A DNA stretch of 64,000 nt, taken from Paenibacillus montaniterrae (GTDB lineage Bacteria; Bacillota; Bacilli; Paenibacillales; Paenibacillaceae). Shown one piece after another: positions 26,222 through 35,100 of this stretch. The stretch's first letter is position 1; each line of letters begins with the position of its first letter. Made by a program: the position numbers and the translations under genes. The stretch lies in NCBI RefSeq assembly GCF_018403185.1, contig NZ_BOSE01000013.1, forward strand, positions 62,001 to 126,000. The letters run 5' to 3'. The notes under the pieces were generated by a model, which was not told the DNA's origin, did not search any database, and was given only the letters and a program-made list of their open reading frames with translations.

Positions 26222-27610
26222 GTGCACGAAAAAGTAACGGTAACATCCAGCAAAAACGAAGCCAGTCCAGCTGCCCAAGCTGCCAGGCCAACGACAGTAC
26301 AGAGCTTCTCACCAGCAATGGGGGCTTTGCAGCGCAAGCCAAACCATGCCCAGCCGCTAGCTGCAAGTGATGCAGCGGTGCTGCAAAAAATGGTGGGCAA
26401 TCGACAGCTCGGAAAATTGCTTCAGAGAATGAGCCAGCCTAACAAGACGGGCTTGCCGGATCAGTTAAAATCCGGTATTGAGTCGCTGTCAGGCATGTCG
26501 ATGGATGATGTAAAGGTGCACTACAATTCAAGCAAGCCGCAGGAGCTTGGCGCATTGGCTTACGCGCAGGGCAATCACATTCATCTCGGACCAGGTCAGG
26601 AGCAGCATTTACCGCATGAAGCATGGCATGTTGTCCAGCAGCGGCAGGGACGGGTTCAGCCCACGATGCAGCTTAAAGGCATTGCTGTTAATGATAGTGA
26701 GCAGCTTGAAAGAGAAGCTACCGAATATGGCAATCATGCGCTGCGCATCAGCAGCGGACAGCCGGTTCAAATGACGACGGCTGACTTTGCTCAGCATTCC
26801 GTGGCGCAGCTTATGCTGATTAATGTGAAGACAAAGAAATCTCCTTTTGGCCGCCTTATTTCTTCTATTGATTTTGAAGGGAGAGTGCCAACAAGCGCTG
26901 AAAGCGGACAAGGGGATCATACCGTAGCCGACTATTTGCCGAAGCTGATGCTGCAGCAAAATTTGATCGGGAAAACCCATCAGCAAGCCGCGGAAGTGAT
27001 GGAGAAGCTGTTTGTTTTTATTGATGAAAATACGAAAACCTCCTTTAAGAACGATAATAACAAAATGGTCAAACTGAGCAGAGACATCGTGATTGGCTAT
27101 TTGACAAACTATACGCAACTGACAAAAGATCCTTCGACCGAGGGAGAGGATCTCAATAGTGCGCTTGAGGATTTACTGGATGCCTATTTAAGACTGTGGA
27201 ACAAGCGTGCAGGGGCAGCCTATAATCGCTCGGAAGGAAATACTTCTGGAGGGGGTGGAGGAAAGACTGAAAAAGCAGCGAAAAAACAGATCAAGCTGCT
27301 GGGCTCGCAAGCCGAGGAATTAGGCGGCGATGAAGATGTGTCATTAAATGTAATAGCTAGTCTTATCGACTCTATCGATTTTATAGCAAAGCCGGCAACA
27401 CTGCTTGAAGCAGCCAAGCATATTAGTATGGCATTGGAGCTGGTGCTTAGCTCATATCCTGCGCTGGAATATTACGGCAGCGATATGATGTATGCTGTCG
27501 TTAAAGCTTATGCAAAAAAGATTGGGCTAAATGCTACAGATGAAGAGAATGTGTTAAAGTATTGCTATGAGTCATACTATGGTGAAAAATATGATGAGAT
27601 GGATTCGTGA
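26222..27610 (+). CDS. DUF4157 (eCIS-core domain) protein with unassigned C-terminus
   Basis: A 462-residue protein without a signal peptide, starting at GTG 26222 after TTGGAGGTG. Residues about 75-150 form the DUF4157 domain, with DDVKVHYNSSKPQELGALAYAQG and a metalloprotease-like HEAWHVVQQRQG at 132. This domain typically accompanies extracellular contractile injection systems or polymorphic toxins. Residues about 200-460 are not recognised; GRVPTSAESGQGDHTVADY loosely resembles a motif in actinobacterial DUF4157 proteins. A Gly-rich linker (SGGGGGK) lies near 345. No injection-system gene occurs in the window, so it is an orphan cargo or toxin candidate. Confidence 0.75.
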   Translation: MHEKVTVTSSKNEASPAAQAARPTTVQSFSPAMGALQRKPNHAQPLAASDAAVLQKMVGNRQLGKLLQRMSQPNKTGLPDQLKSGIESLSGMSMDDVKVHYNSSKPQELGALAYAQGNHIHLGPGQEQHLPHEAWHVVQQRQGRVQPTMQLKGIAVNDSEQLEREATEYGNHALRISSGQPVQMTTADFAQHSVAQLMLINVKTKKSPFGRLISSIDFEGRVPTSAESGQGDHTVADYLPKLMLQQNLIGKTHQQAAEVMEKLFVFIDENTKTSFKNDNNKMVKLSRDIVIGYLTNYTQLTKDPSTEGEDLNSALEDLLDAYLRLWNKRAGAAYNRSEGNTSGGGGGKTEKAAKKQIKLLGSQAEELGGDEDVSLNVIASLIDSIDFIAKPATLLEAAKHISMALELVLSSYPALEYYGSDMMYAVVKAYAKKIGLNATDEENVLKYCYESYYGEKYDEMDS

Positions 27611-27695
27611 AAGCTTATTCACTTAGAGGATGCAAGCCTGCGCCTAGCAGGCTTATTTTCATGGATACAACCAGAAAGAGGAGGTGGAGGCAATC

Positions 27696-29924
27696 TTGGC
27701 AGCCGCAGAGAAATTTTTTGCAAGGAAGCAACAGGAAACCGCTATTTTCTTAAATGAGGTACAGCAAAAAGCGGTCAGTCATACATCAGGTCCACTGCTT
27801 CTGCTTGCCTCGCCAGGCTCTGGCAAAACGACAACGATTATTATGAAAATTGGCTATCTCATTGAGGAGCAAGGGATAAACCCGACTCGCATTAAGGCAT
27901 TGACCTTCAGCAAGGCAGCTGCCGTGGACATGCAGCAGCGCTTTAAACGGCTGTTTCCGCAATTGACTCCCGTCGGCTTTTCTACTATTCACAGCTTTGC
28001 TTATGAGGTTGCCCGGGCGTATTTTCGCAGCCGGCAAATTTCCTATCACATTATTGAAGGGGATAGCGCTGACGAGCGAGAGCAGCCGCAGACGAATGAG
28101 CCGTCTTTACATAAAAAGCATATTTTGCGCAGCCTGTTCCTGTCGATTGTCGGAGAAACGATTACAGATGATCAAATGGACGAGCTGACCACCTACATTA
28201 GCTATATAAAAAATAAGCTGATTCCAGCAGAGCAATGGTCGCAGGTTCGCTGCGATGTGCCGCACGCGGAGCAAATTTTGCAGGCCTATGAGCAATTCAA
28301 GCGCTCAGGGCATCACAGGCTGCTGCTGGACTTCGATGATATGCTGGCTGTTGCCAATCAGGCGCTGCAGGAGGACGAGCAGCTGCTGCGGAGCTACCAG
28401 CAGCAATTTGACTATGTATTAACGGATGAAAGCCAGGATACCTCGCTGGTGCAGCATTACATCATTGAACGGCTCGTTGCCGGGCATCGGCGATTATGTG
28501 TTGTCGCGGATGATGATCAGTCGATCTATAGCTGGCGTGGCGCGGAGCCTGCTTATTTGCTTAATTTCAAGGCAGTCTATCCCGATGCGACGATTTTGTT
28601 TATGGAGCAAAACTACCGCTCGACCAGCACAATTGTATATGCGGCCAATCAATTTATTAGCCGCAACAAGCAGCGCTATCCGAAGCAAATGTTTACGGAT
28701 AATGGCTCAGGCGATCCGATCAGGCTGCGCGTGTCAGCCAATCCTGCTGAGCAAACGAAGTATATCGTGCAGCAAATTCAAGGGCTGCAGCAGCTGGCGG
28801 AGGTCGCTGTGCTGTATCGCAATAACTCGTCGTCGGTCGCTTTAATCAACGCCTTGGATCGAGCGGGTATTCCTTTTTATGTGAAGGACGCCGACCAGCG
28901 CTTCTTCTCGCACTGGGTAGTGGAGGATATTTTGAATTTTATGCGCATGTCCTATACTGACAAGCGAGTTGATCTGCTGGAAAAAATCCATCTCAAATTC
29001 AATGGCTACATTAGCAAGCAACAAATGGCGGCGCTCAAGGAAATCAGCAATCAACAATCTGTGTTCGACAATTTGCTTCAGTATGTGCAGCTGCATGACT
29101 ATCAGGTACAGCCATTGCTGAACAGCAAGGAAACCTTTCAGCAGATGAAAGGAATGCCGCCGCTGCCTGCAATAGGCGTTATTCGCGAGCGCTTGGGCTA
29201 TGAGCGGGCAATTGAGAAAATGTGCGAGCGGCTCGGCTTCCGCAAGGAGTATTTGATTGGCATGCTTAATACACTGGAGGAAATTGCAGCCGAGTTGGAT
29301 ACGATGGAGCAATTTGCCGCGAGACTTAAGCATTTGCAGCAGGTGCTGACACGATCGAGACAGCACAGAAATGAGCATGCAGTGACGCTATCGACGCTGC
29401 ATAGCGCCAAAGGCTTGGAATTTGACTACGTATTTATGATTGATTTAGTAGAAGGCATTATTCCTTCCAAGCATGATGTTAAAGCGGATGAACTGGAGGA
29501 AGCGGCGCGCTTGTTCTATGTTGGCATGACGAGAGCGAAGCGGGAACTGGAGTTGATTACATATACGGAGCGCGGGGGAGAGAAGGCGGCGGAATCGCGC
29601 TTTGTCACAGCAGTTAGAGATATCGTGAATCCGCCGAAACAGCATGCATCAGCTGTTGAGCAGAGTGCTTCATCATCCTCCACGCTGCAAGCTCAGCCGT
29701 CCCAGCCGCCCAAGCATCCGAATGCGATTGTTTCGAGAGAGCAGCTGCAGGTCAATTTGCCCGTTACGCACACAAAGTTTGGCGCCGGGGTCATCATAGC
29801 TTGCGGTGATGAGCGAGTGACAATCCAATTTGCCGAAAGCACGAAGCAATTGGCGATTGCGCCATGCTTGGAAAATGGTCTGCTGCTGCTCGAAGGCGAG
29901 GCAGCAGTGCTAGAACGTGTCTGA
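27696..29924 (+). CDS. UvrD/Rep-family ATP-dependent DNA helicase
   Basis: A 742-residue superfamily 1A helicase with all conserved motifs: Walker A LLLASPGSGKTT, YVLTDESQDTS (motif II with S in place of the usual EY), DDDQSIYSWRGAEP (III), FMEQNYRSTSTIV (IV), TLHSAKGLEFDYVFMIDLVEG (V) and RLFYVGMTRAKREL (VI). A C-terminal Tudor-like domain (THTKFGAGVIIACGDERVTIQFAE) resembles that of PcrA. TTG 27696 is preferred because GAGGAGGTGG then lies at normal spacing; GTG 27684 falls inside that ribosome site. Its length and divergent middle make it a second UvrD-like helicase rather than housekeeping PcrA. Confidence 0.9.
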   Translation: MAAAEKFFARKQQETAIFLNEVQQKAVSHTSGPLLLLASPGSGKTTTIIMKIGYLIEEQGINPTRIKALTFSKAAAVDMQQRFKRLFPQLTPVGFSTIHSFAYEVARAYFRSRQISYHIIEGDSADEREQPQTNEPSLHKKHILRSLFLSIVGETITDDQMDELTTYISYIKNKLIPAEQWSQVRCDVPHAEQILQAYEQFKRSGHHRLLLDFDDMLAVANQALQEDEQLLRSYQQQFDYVLTDESQDTSLVQHYIIERLVAGHRRLCVVADDDQSIYSWRGAEPAYLLNFKAVYPDATILFMEQNYRSTSTIVYAANQFISRNKQRYPKQMFTDNGSGDPIRLRVSANPAEQTKYIVQQIQGLQQLAEVAVLYRNNSSSVALINALDRAGIPFYVKDADQRFFSHWVVEDILNFMRMSYTDKRVDLLEKIHLKFNGYISKQQMAALKEISNQQSVFDNLLQYVQLHDYQVQPLLNSKETFQQMKGMPPLPAIGVIRERLGYERAIEKMCERLGFRKEYLIGMLNTLEEIAAELDTMEQFAARLKHLQQVLTRSRQHRNEHAVTLSTLHSAKGLEFDYVFMIDLVEGIIPSKHDVKADELEEAARLFYVGMTRAKRELELITYTERGGEKAAESRFVTAVRDIVNPPKQHASAVEQSASSSSTLQAQPSQPPKHPNAIVSREQLQVNLPVTHTKFGAGVIIACGDERVTIQFAESTKQLAIAPCLENGLLLLEGEAAVLERV

Positions 29925-29937
29925 AAACTCACTCAGT

Positions 29938-30010
29938 GGCCTCGGAGCAAAGCAAGTCTTCACTTGTTTTTAAGAAATATTTTGCTCCTTCGCTGCTGTT
30001 TTGCTCAGAG
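29938..30010. repeat. Palindromic element or terminator after the helicase gene
   Basis: CTCGGAGCAAA and TTTGCTCC pair around an AT-rich centre that includes ACAAGTGAAGACTTG-like inner symmetry. The half CGGAGCAAAGC is shared with R2 fragments elsewhere in the window (59311 and 61380). It lies between the helicase stop and the convergent quinone reductase gene and may serve both as terminator. Confidence 0.55.
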
Positions 30011-30028
30011 ACAGCTCCCATGTGACTG

Positions 30029-30601
30029 TTACTTGCCGTAATTCAAGCCTAAGTGATAGGCATGGTTCAGCAGCATTTCGTAATGTTCGGGCTTTGAGTC
30101 CAGCGTCTCGTATAATAGTTCAACCTTGGAATTGGAAATCCCGCAATAATCGGCAATACCTACATTTAGCAAATGTGTAATCATTTCATCATAGCTGCGC
30201 TTCTTCATCTGCTCTTGCGAAACGCCAGCCAATCCAAGCCATAGCAAATGCTGATGATGAAGATGGTTCGAGCCGTACGCAACCCCATTGTTCCACACAC
30301 GGTCAATATACCCCTTAAGCATAGCCGGCAAATGCCACCACCAGACTGGAAAAATTATCGCCAGGGCATCATGCTCCTTCAGCCGCTGCATTTCTCTTTC
30401 TACTTCAGGGGAATAGGACTGTTCCGCAGCGGTCCAGTCGGGCTCATCTACTCCTTTCAAGACAGGATCAAAACCAATCTCGTGCAAATCCAATATCTCA
30501 TAATCGTGACCAGCCTCGGCAAGGCCTTGTACGAAACGATTGGCAACCTCAAAGGTTAAGGAATTTTTCCTTGGATGCGAAACAACGACTAGGACGTTCA
30601 T
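30029..30601 (-). CDS. NAD(P)H:quinone oxidoreductase, flavodoxin-like fold
   Basis: A 190-residue FMN or FAD-binding reductase. The N-terminal strand-loop VVVSHPRKNSLTFEVANRF binds flavin phosphate; FPVWWWHLPAMLKGYIDRVW is the family signature of NQO/MdaB-type quinone reductases. Two-electron reduction of quinones or azo compounds is the expected reaction, in the cytoplasm. It is divergent from an HxlR regulator; this arrangement is common and implies control by that regulator in response to electrophiles. Confidence 0.9.
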   Translation of the reverse strand: MNVLVVVSHPRKNSLTFEVANRFVQGLAEAGHDYEILDLHEIGFDPVLKGVDEPDWTAAEQSYSPEVEREMQRLKEHDALAIIFPVWWWHLPAMLKGYIDRVWNNGVAYGSNHLHHQHLLWLGLAGVSQEQMKKRSYDEMITHLLNVGIADYCGISNSKVELLYETLDSKPEHYEMLLNHAYHLGLNYGK

Positions 30602-30697
30602 GCTTTATCTTCACTACCTTTCTTCAGAGCTGCTAGTTTATAGCCTTCATCTGTGGCTGATGCTATTATAAACAGTAAGAAAATGAGCTGGAAGTAC

Positions 30698-30711
30698 GCA
30701 CTTTCAAGTGC
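30698..30711. promoter_or_regulatory. Dyad in the quinone reductase/HxlR gap
   Basis: GCACTTTCAAGTGC is a perfect dyad (GCACTT-TC-AAGTGC) in the 178-bp divergent gap, and a second GAAAGTGCC half-site lies about 35 bp nearer the HxlR gene. It is a candidate HxlR operator. Confidence 0.45.
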
Positions 30712-30779
30712 CAAAGGATGCTGCAGGTGCTATAGGAACTCGAAAGTGCCTTAGATAGAGCTATACGGAGGGGAAAGAG

Positions 30780-31154
30780 ATGACTGATCAAACAGATAAT
30801 AGCGTTCAAAAGAAATATCAGGTTGGAGTCGAAGCTGCTTTAGAGGTAATAGGCGGCAAATGGAAGCCGTTAATCATTTATCATTTGATGACTGGCCGAA
30901 AACGAACCTCTGAGCTTCGCCGCTTAATGCCGGATATTACGCAAAAAATGCTGACCTCTCAGCTTAGAGCGCTGGAAAAGGACGAGATTATTACAAGAAA
31001 GGTTTATAACGAAGTCCCTCCTAAAGTAGAGTATGAATTAACGGAATACGGCTGGGGGTTAAAGCCGGCGCTAGACCTTTTATGCTACTGGGGAGAGGAT
31101 CATCTTGATAAAATTTATGGCGACAAATCGAAGGTTTTGGAAGACTTTCATTAG
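30780..31154 (+). CDS. HxlR-family transcriptional regulator
   Basis: A 124-residue winged-helix regulator of the HxlR (DUF24) family. The signature EVIGGKWKPLIIYHLMTG, the recognition region RTSELRRLMPDITQKMLTSQLRALEKD and the wing VPPKVEYELTEYGWGLKPAL are all present. Some relatives sense quinones or aldehydes through a cysteine near the N-terminus; here the only cysteine is in the C-terminal part (LLCYWGED), so redox sensing by that route is not supported. It likely controls the divergent quinone reductase gene. Confidence 0.92.
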   Translation: MTDQTDNSVQKKYQVGVEAALEVIGGKWKPLIIYHLMTGRKRTSELRRLMPDITQKMLTSQLRALEKDEIITRKVYNEVPPKVEYELTEYGWGLKPALDLLCYWGEDHLDKIYGDKSKVLEDFH

Positions 31155-31290
31155 TTGATAGCGGCTGATCAAGTCGCTGCAGTAGCTAATACGTGCCGTT
31201 ATTTTCAGCGATCCTTCAACTTCCCTTAAGATTAGTTTTATTAATGTTTTGTAAACTGAGACTAATCCAATTGAAAGGAAGTGAAGGAGT

Positions 31291-33558
31291 ATGCTCAAAC
31301 GAACGATGTCACTGCTGCTTGCCTCGGTGCTTGCGTTGACGAGTGTGGTGGGACTTGCTTCAGCTAATACCTCAACAGAAGAAACGTTAATTCAGCTTTC
31401 TGATACAGGCATAAAGGTAGCTGGACAAGCAGTCTCCACTGATCCATCGGCGGCTGTCTATACGGGAGCAGATATTGTCTACTATGAAGCCGGGCAGGAC
31501 AGTAGCTATGGAGAAGGCACAGCAGCTGACGAGCATAGCGCTGAGGAAGCAGCGGCTCATACCGTTGTTACGATTACCGAGCCTGGTGTTTATCGTGTGT
31601 CGGGCAAGCTGTCGGCAGGACAACTGGCAGTTGATCTGGGGGAGGATGCAGCAACTGATCCGACAGCAGTCGTGACATTGATTCTGGACGGTGTCGATAT
31701 AACAAACACGGTTGCGCCTGCGGTTATTTTCTACAATGTATATGAGCCATACAGCGATACCGAGGATACAAATGGTGTTGTTGATCTTGGTGATGCTGGA
31801 GCGCGGGTAATTTTGGCGGATGGCTCGGTCAACACTGTGAACGGCTCCTACGTCGCCAAAATCTATAAGGAAGGCACGACGAAAAAACTGCATAAATACG
31901 ATGGCGCATTTTACTCGAAAATGTCGATGAGCATTGCTGGCGAATCGGCAGGCACAGGCGAGCTGCATATTACAGCAGCTAATGAAGGACTTGACTCAGA
32001 ACTGCATCTTGAGCTGAACGGCGGTAAGGTGTACATTGAAGCGCAGGATGATGGCATTAATACGAATGAGGACGGCATATCTGTTACAACGATTAACGGA
32101 GGCTATCTATATGTCAACGCAGGTCTTGGCGCTGAAGGAGATGGCATTGATTCCAACGGGTACTTGACGATTAATGGCGGAACGATTGTAACGATGTCCA
32201 ATGAACGCAGCCCAGATGGCGGGATAGATGCTGATATGGACATTACAATCAATGGCGGTACAGTTATTGCACTTGGTACGCGCAATGATGCCACATCCGC
32301 TGCTTCCAAGCAGCCATTTATCGAGCTGTCTTTTGCTTCGACACAAGCGGCAGGCAGTGTTATTGCATTGGCAGATGCAGCAGGAAATGAGCTACTGAGC
32401 CATACGGCTGAAAAAGCATTTCAAAGCGTCACCTTCTCCTCAGCCGAGCTTAAGCTTGATACAGAGTATAGCTTGTACATTAACGATGTACAGCAGCAGT
32501 ACACAGGCAATTCCTTCGGCATGATGGGCGGCGGCTTTGGCGGCAATCGTCCAACTGGTGAAGGGGAGAACGGGCAGCTTGCTCAGGGTGCACGTCCCGA
32601 AGGGGACCGACCAGCAGGTGAAGGAATGAACGGACCATTTCCAAGTGGGGCGCCAACTGGCGAGATGACGCCGCCTAACCAGGAGAATATTAATCCAGAA
32701 CAAGCTAACCCGAATGGTCAAGGCATTGCTGCTGCAAGCGTTGAAGGCTCGACAGCCTTTGTGATTACTGAAGCTGTCCATAGCTTTTCGGGAATTTCCG
32801 AGGCTGCGGATGCGAGCGGCAAAACGAGGGTCGTCTTTACTGTGAATGACGGAGCGGGCATAGCCAGCGTATCTTCCGGGCAGCCTGTCGTGTTAGAGCA
32901 GGTGGCCGCTAGTGAAGATGTACCGGATACAGATATTCAATTGACTGTAACGGATGTACCGTCAGAAAATTATTCAGAAACGTTTCTGTTGTCTGAAATT
33001 AAGGATGATTTATCGCAAATTATGCCCGAAGAGGATGGACAATACCGCTTAACTGTTGCAGTTGTTTCCTCTAATGAAACGTATACAGGCGTATCGCAAT
33101 GGCAGTTTTCGATCGGTGTACTGCCGTTTACAGATCTTAACCCGTCTGATGCGGCATACAGCGCAGTTAAAGTATTGTACGAACGCGGCGTCATGATCGG
33201 CACAAGCACCACGCGCTTTTCGCCAAATGCGACAGTAACGCGCGCGACTGCAATAACGACGCTTGGTAGACTACTAGGCATTGAGCAGGTCGAATCAACA
33301 GCGTTTACGGATGTCGCGCAAAATAGCTGGTACAGCGGATATGTTGGCTGGGCGGCTTCCAACAGTCTTGTCGTTGGTGATGGAAAAGGACATTTTATGC
33401 CTGAAGACAATTTGACTGCCGAGCAGATGAAGCTGGTGTTGTCACGTTTTACCGAGCTTAATGAGCTGGATATTGCATTGGACGCTTTATTTCCGAGCGA
33501 TATGAGTGGCACGTTGACCCGTGCTGAGCTTGCAGTGCTGCTAAACGAATTCTTATAG
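31291..33558 (+). CDS. Cthe_2159-like carbohydrate-binding protein with SLH repeats
   Basis: A 755-residue secreted protein with a signal peptide (cleavage near ASA). Residues about 40-410 resemble the Cthe_2159/DUF4353 beta-helix family: repeats such as DGINTNEDGISVTTINGGYL and DGIDSNGYLTINGGTIV. Members bind polygalacturonan in the one case I recall. A Gly/Pro-rich low-complexity linker (MMGGGFGGNRP to about residue 480) follows, then a beta domain, then two clear SLH repeats (FTDLNPSDAAYSAVKVL and FTDVAQNSWYSGYVGW) and a shortened third. Cell-wall anchoring is expected. GAAGGAG precedes the ATG. Confidence 0.87.
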   Translation: MLKRTMSLLLASVLALTSVVGLASANTSTEETLIQLSDTGIKVAGQAVSTDPSAAVYTGADIVYYEAGQDSSYGEGTAADEHSAEEAAAHTVVTITEPGVYRVSGKLSAGQLAVDLGEDAATDPTAVVTLILDGVDITNTVAPAVIFYNVYEPYSDTEDTNGVVDLGDAGARVILADGSVNTVNGSYVAKIYKEGTTKKLHKYDGAFYSKMSMSIAGESAGTGELHITAANEGLDSELHLELNGGKVYIEAQDDGINTNEDGISVTTINGGYLYVNAGLGAEGDGIDSNGYLTINGGTIVTMSNERSPDGGIDADMDITINGGTVIALGTRNDATSAASKQPFIELSFASTQAAGSVIALADAAGNELLSHTAEKAFQSVTFSSAELKLDTEYSLYINDVQQQYTGNSFGMMGGGFGGNRPTGEGENGQLAQGARPEGDRPAGEGMNGPFPSGAPTGEMTPPNQENINPEQANPNGQGIAAASVEGSTAFVITEAVHSFSGISEAADASGKTRVVFTVNDGAGIASVSSGQPVVLEQVAASEDVPDTDIQLTVTDVPSENYSETFLLSEIKDDLSQIMPEEDGQYRLTVAVVSSNETYTGVSQWQFSIGVLPFTDLNPSDAAYSAVKVLYERGVMIGTSTTRFSPNATVTRATAITTLGRLLGIEQVESTAFTDVAQNSWYSGYVGWAASNSLVVGDGKGHFMPEDNLTAEQMKLVLSRFTELNELDIALDALFPSDMSGTLTRAELAVLLNEFL

Positions 33559-33596
33559 TATATCTTACATTACATTCCCCCTTTGGTTATATTAGA

Positions 33597-33644
33597 ACAG
33601 CTCCTGTTTGTACGCGCATATGCGACAAGCGGGAGCTGTTTTTA
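33597..33644 (+). terminator. Terminator after the Cthe_2159-like gene
   Basis: AACAGCTCC pairs with GGAGCTGTT, followed by TTTAG; the arms extend with further partial pairing in the loop. Confidence 0.85.
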
Positions 33645-33716
33645 GTTTGGCGTTTTAATGCTGAGGAAGGGGATGAATCTCAAAGGATGTTAAAAAAGTT
33701 CGGGTGGTGAATCTTT

Positions 33717-33743
33717 AATTCTGACAAACTTGTTGTCAGAATT
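33717..33743. promoter_or_regulatory. Perfect 11-bp-arm palindrome upstream of a truncated gene
   Basis: AATTCTGACAA, five bases, then TTGTCAGAATT. The arms match perfectly and the size suits a TetR- or MarR-type operator. It lies about 120 bp upstream of the NmrA-like remnant, and no regulator gene is adjacent. Confidence 0.6.
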
Positions 33744-33861
33744 ATTGGATTAGGATAGAAAGTGGATGGCCTTCACTAGAGGGGGCGATGGTCATAAGAC
33801 TGGATCGTTTGCTTGGGGCCATTCGCCGACATTATGCTAAAAAATGAGAAGGAGATGCGAC

Positions 33862-34047
33862 ATGACGATTTTAGTAGCAGGAGCAACAGGGACGGTTGGA
33901 CAACATGTGACGGAACTACTGGTGCAGAGGGGGGCTGCCGTACGGGCGTTAACGCGAAATCCGGAACGGGCGAGAGCCAAGCTGCCAGAAGGTGTGGAGA
34001 TTGCAGCGGGCATAGATCAGCGAAATCAATTGACCGATTGTGAGTAA
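33862..34047 (+). pseudogene. Truncated NmrA-like NAD(P)-binding gene
   Basis: The frame MTILVAGATGTVGQHVTELL then GAAVRALTRNPERA is the start of an NmrA/SDR-type oxidoreductase with an intact GxxGxxG nucleotide loop, and GGAGATGCGAC precedes the ATG. The protein stops after about 61 residues, whereas relatives have about 280. The sequence jumps at about 34010 from the family pattern into a long inverted repeat, so the gene has lost its 3' part. Confidence 0.8.
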
Positions 34048-34088
34048 AGTGGTAGCAACAACCAAACCACTTGCTGCAATCGGTTTTA
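34033..34088 (+). terminator. Hairpin at the break of the NmrA-like remnant
   Basis: ACCGATTG pairs with CAATCGGT, with an inner AAGTGGT/ACCACTT stem, followed by TTTTA. It may be the original terminator, brought next to the start of the gene by a deletion. Confidence 0.65.
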
Positions 34089-34209
34089 TGCTGTGCGGTT
34101 AACAAATAAAGCTTACAGTTATGGGATTTTATGATAATATTGAAACTGGAAAATATTTTAAATGGCAGCTTTGTACTAGCCTTATGTTATGCAAAATAGA
34201 AGGGATGAG

Positions 34210-34962
34210 TTGAGATTGGGGAAATTGAAGAAATGGATTATTGTGCTCTCGGCATTGATGATTGTGTCTGCATCTGCAACAGCTGCTTCTGACACAATAA
34301 ACAGATTTTTGTTCAAAGGAAAGCTTGTCATTAACAACAAATTAGCCAGTCTGAATCAGGATATATATAGCATTGACGGCAGTGTTTACGTTCCTATCAG
34401 AGCGCTTACCGAGAGTATGAAGGGATACATTAGCTATGATGCAAGCGATCAAACGATCTATGTGGAGCAGCAACTGGCATCCAACAAAAAATCTGTGCTG
34501 AATGATAAAATTGAGGATGATTCCTTCGCACTGCATATTTTCTCCAGCAAGGCAGAGTATGAGTATGGAGAGCCGATTGAAGTATGGGCAAGATTGTCTA
34601 ATCACACCGAGCAGACTCACGATATTTCACATGGTGTATCATTAATTGAGTTTACTATTACAGATGAAGAAGGCTTTGCAAGCGTTGCATTAAATGGAGA
34701 AATGTATTTCAGCACATTTCAAGCCGGAGATGAGTTCAACTCAACTTTAATGCAGCAAGAATTTCTAATCTATAATCTCAACAAAAACGGATTGTTGGAA
34801 AAAGAAGAAGATCTTCGCGCTTATCTAAATAAAGCAGTCCGCCCTTCTGTTTTGCCAAAGGGCAATTATACGATTACGGCAAAGACAAAGTATTGGTTCG
34901 ATAGTGAGGCTGTTGATCAAGCCAAGACGCTGGAGGTATCGATTCCGGTAAGTGTGAAATAA
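34210..34962 (+). CDS. Secreted protein with copper-amine-oxidase-like N domain
   Basis: A protein of about 250 residues. A signal peptide (KKWIIVLSALMIVSASATAAS) is followed by a short stalk-domain motif common in Paenibacillus surface proteins (NNKLASLNQDIYSIDGSVYVPIRALTESM, then YDASDQTIYV), then a beta-sandwich of about 150 residues that fits an intracellular-proteinase-inhibitor (BsuPI)-like pattern (YEYGEPIEVWARLSN, LPKGNYTITA). TTG 34210 has AAGGG upstream; ATG 34189 is in frame but lacks a ribosome site. Function is unknown; the domain calls are tentative. Confidence 0.7.
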   Translation: MRLGKLKKWIIVLSALMIVSASATAASDTINRFLFKGKLVINNKLASLNQDIYSIDGSVYVPIRALTESMKGYISYDASDQTIYVEQQLASNKKSVLNDKIEDDSFALHIFSSKAEYEYGEPIEVWARLSNHTEQTHDISHGVSLIEFTITDEEGFASVALNGEMYFSTFQAGDEFNSTLMQQEFLIYNLNKNGLLEKEEDLRAYLNKAVRPSVLPKGNYTITAKTKYWFDSEAVDQAKTLEVSIPVSVK

Positions 34963-35018
34963 TGGGTTGTTCTTTTAATCGATCGTTCAATTAGAATTCC
35001 TAACTGGTTATTAATAGT

Positions 35019-35064
35019 TGACCATGAGTAGCAGATTGCGTTGTGGTACTCATGGTCATTTTTT
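35019..35064 (+). terminator. Terminator between the secreted protein and the AAA/TOPRIM pair
   Basis: TGACCATGAGTA pairs with TACTCATGGTCA, followed by TTTTTT. It ends the rightward unit just before the leftward AT-rich pair. Confidence 0.9.
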
Positions 35065-35100
35065 GAAGAATAAGTGCACTAGAAGTTAAGGGGATATACT

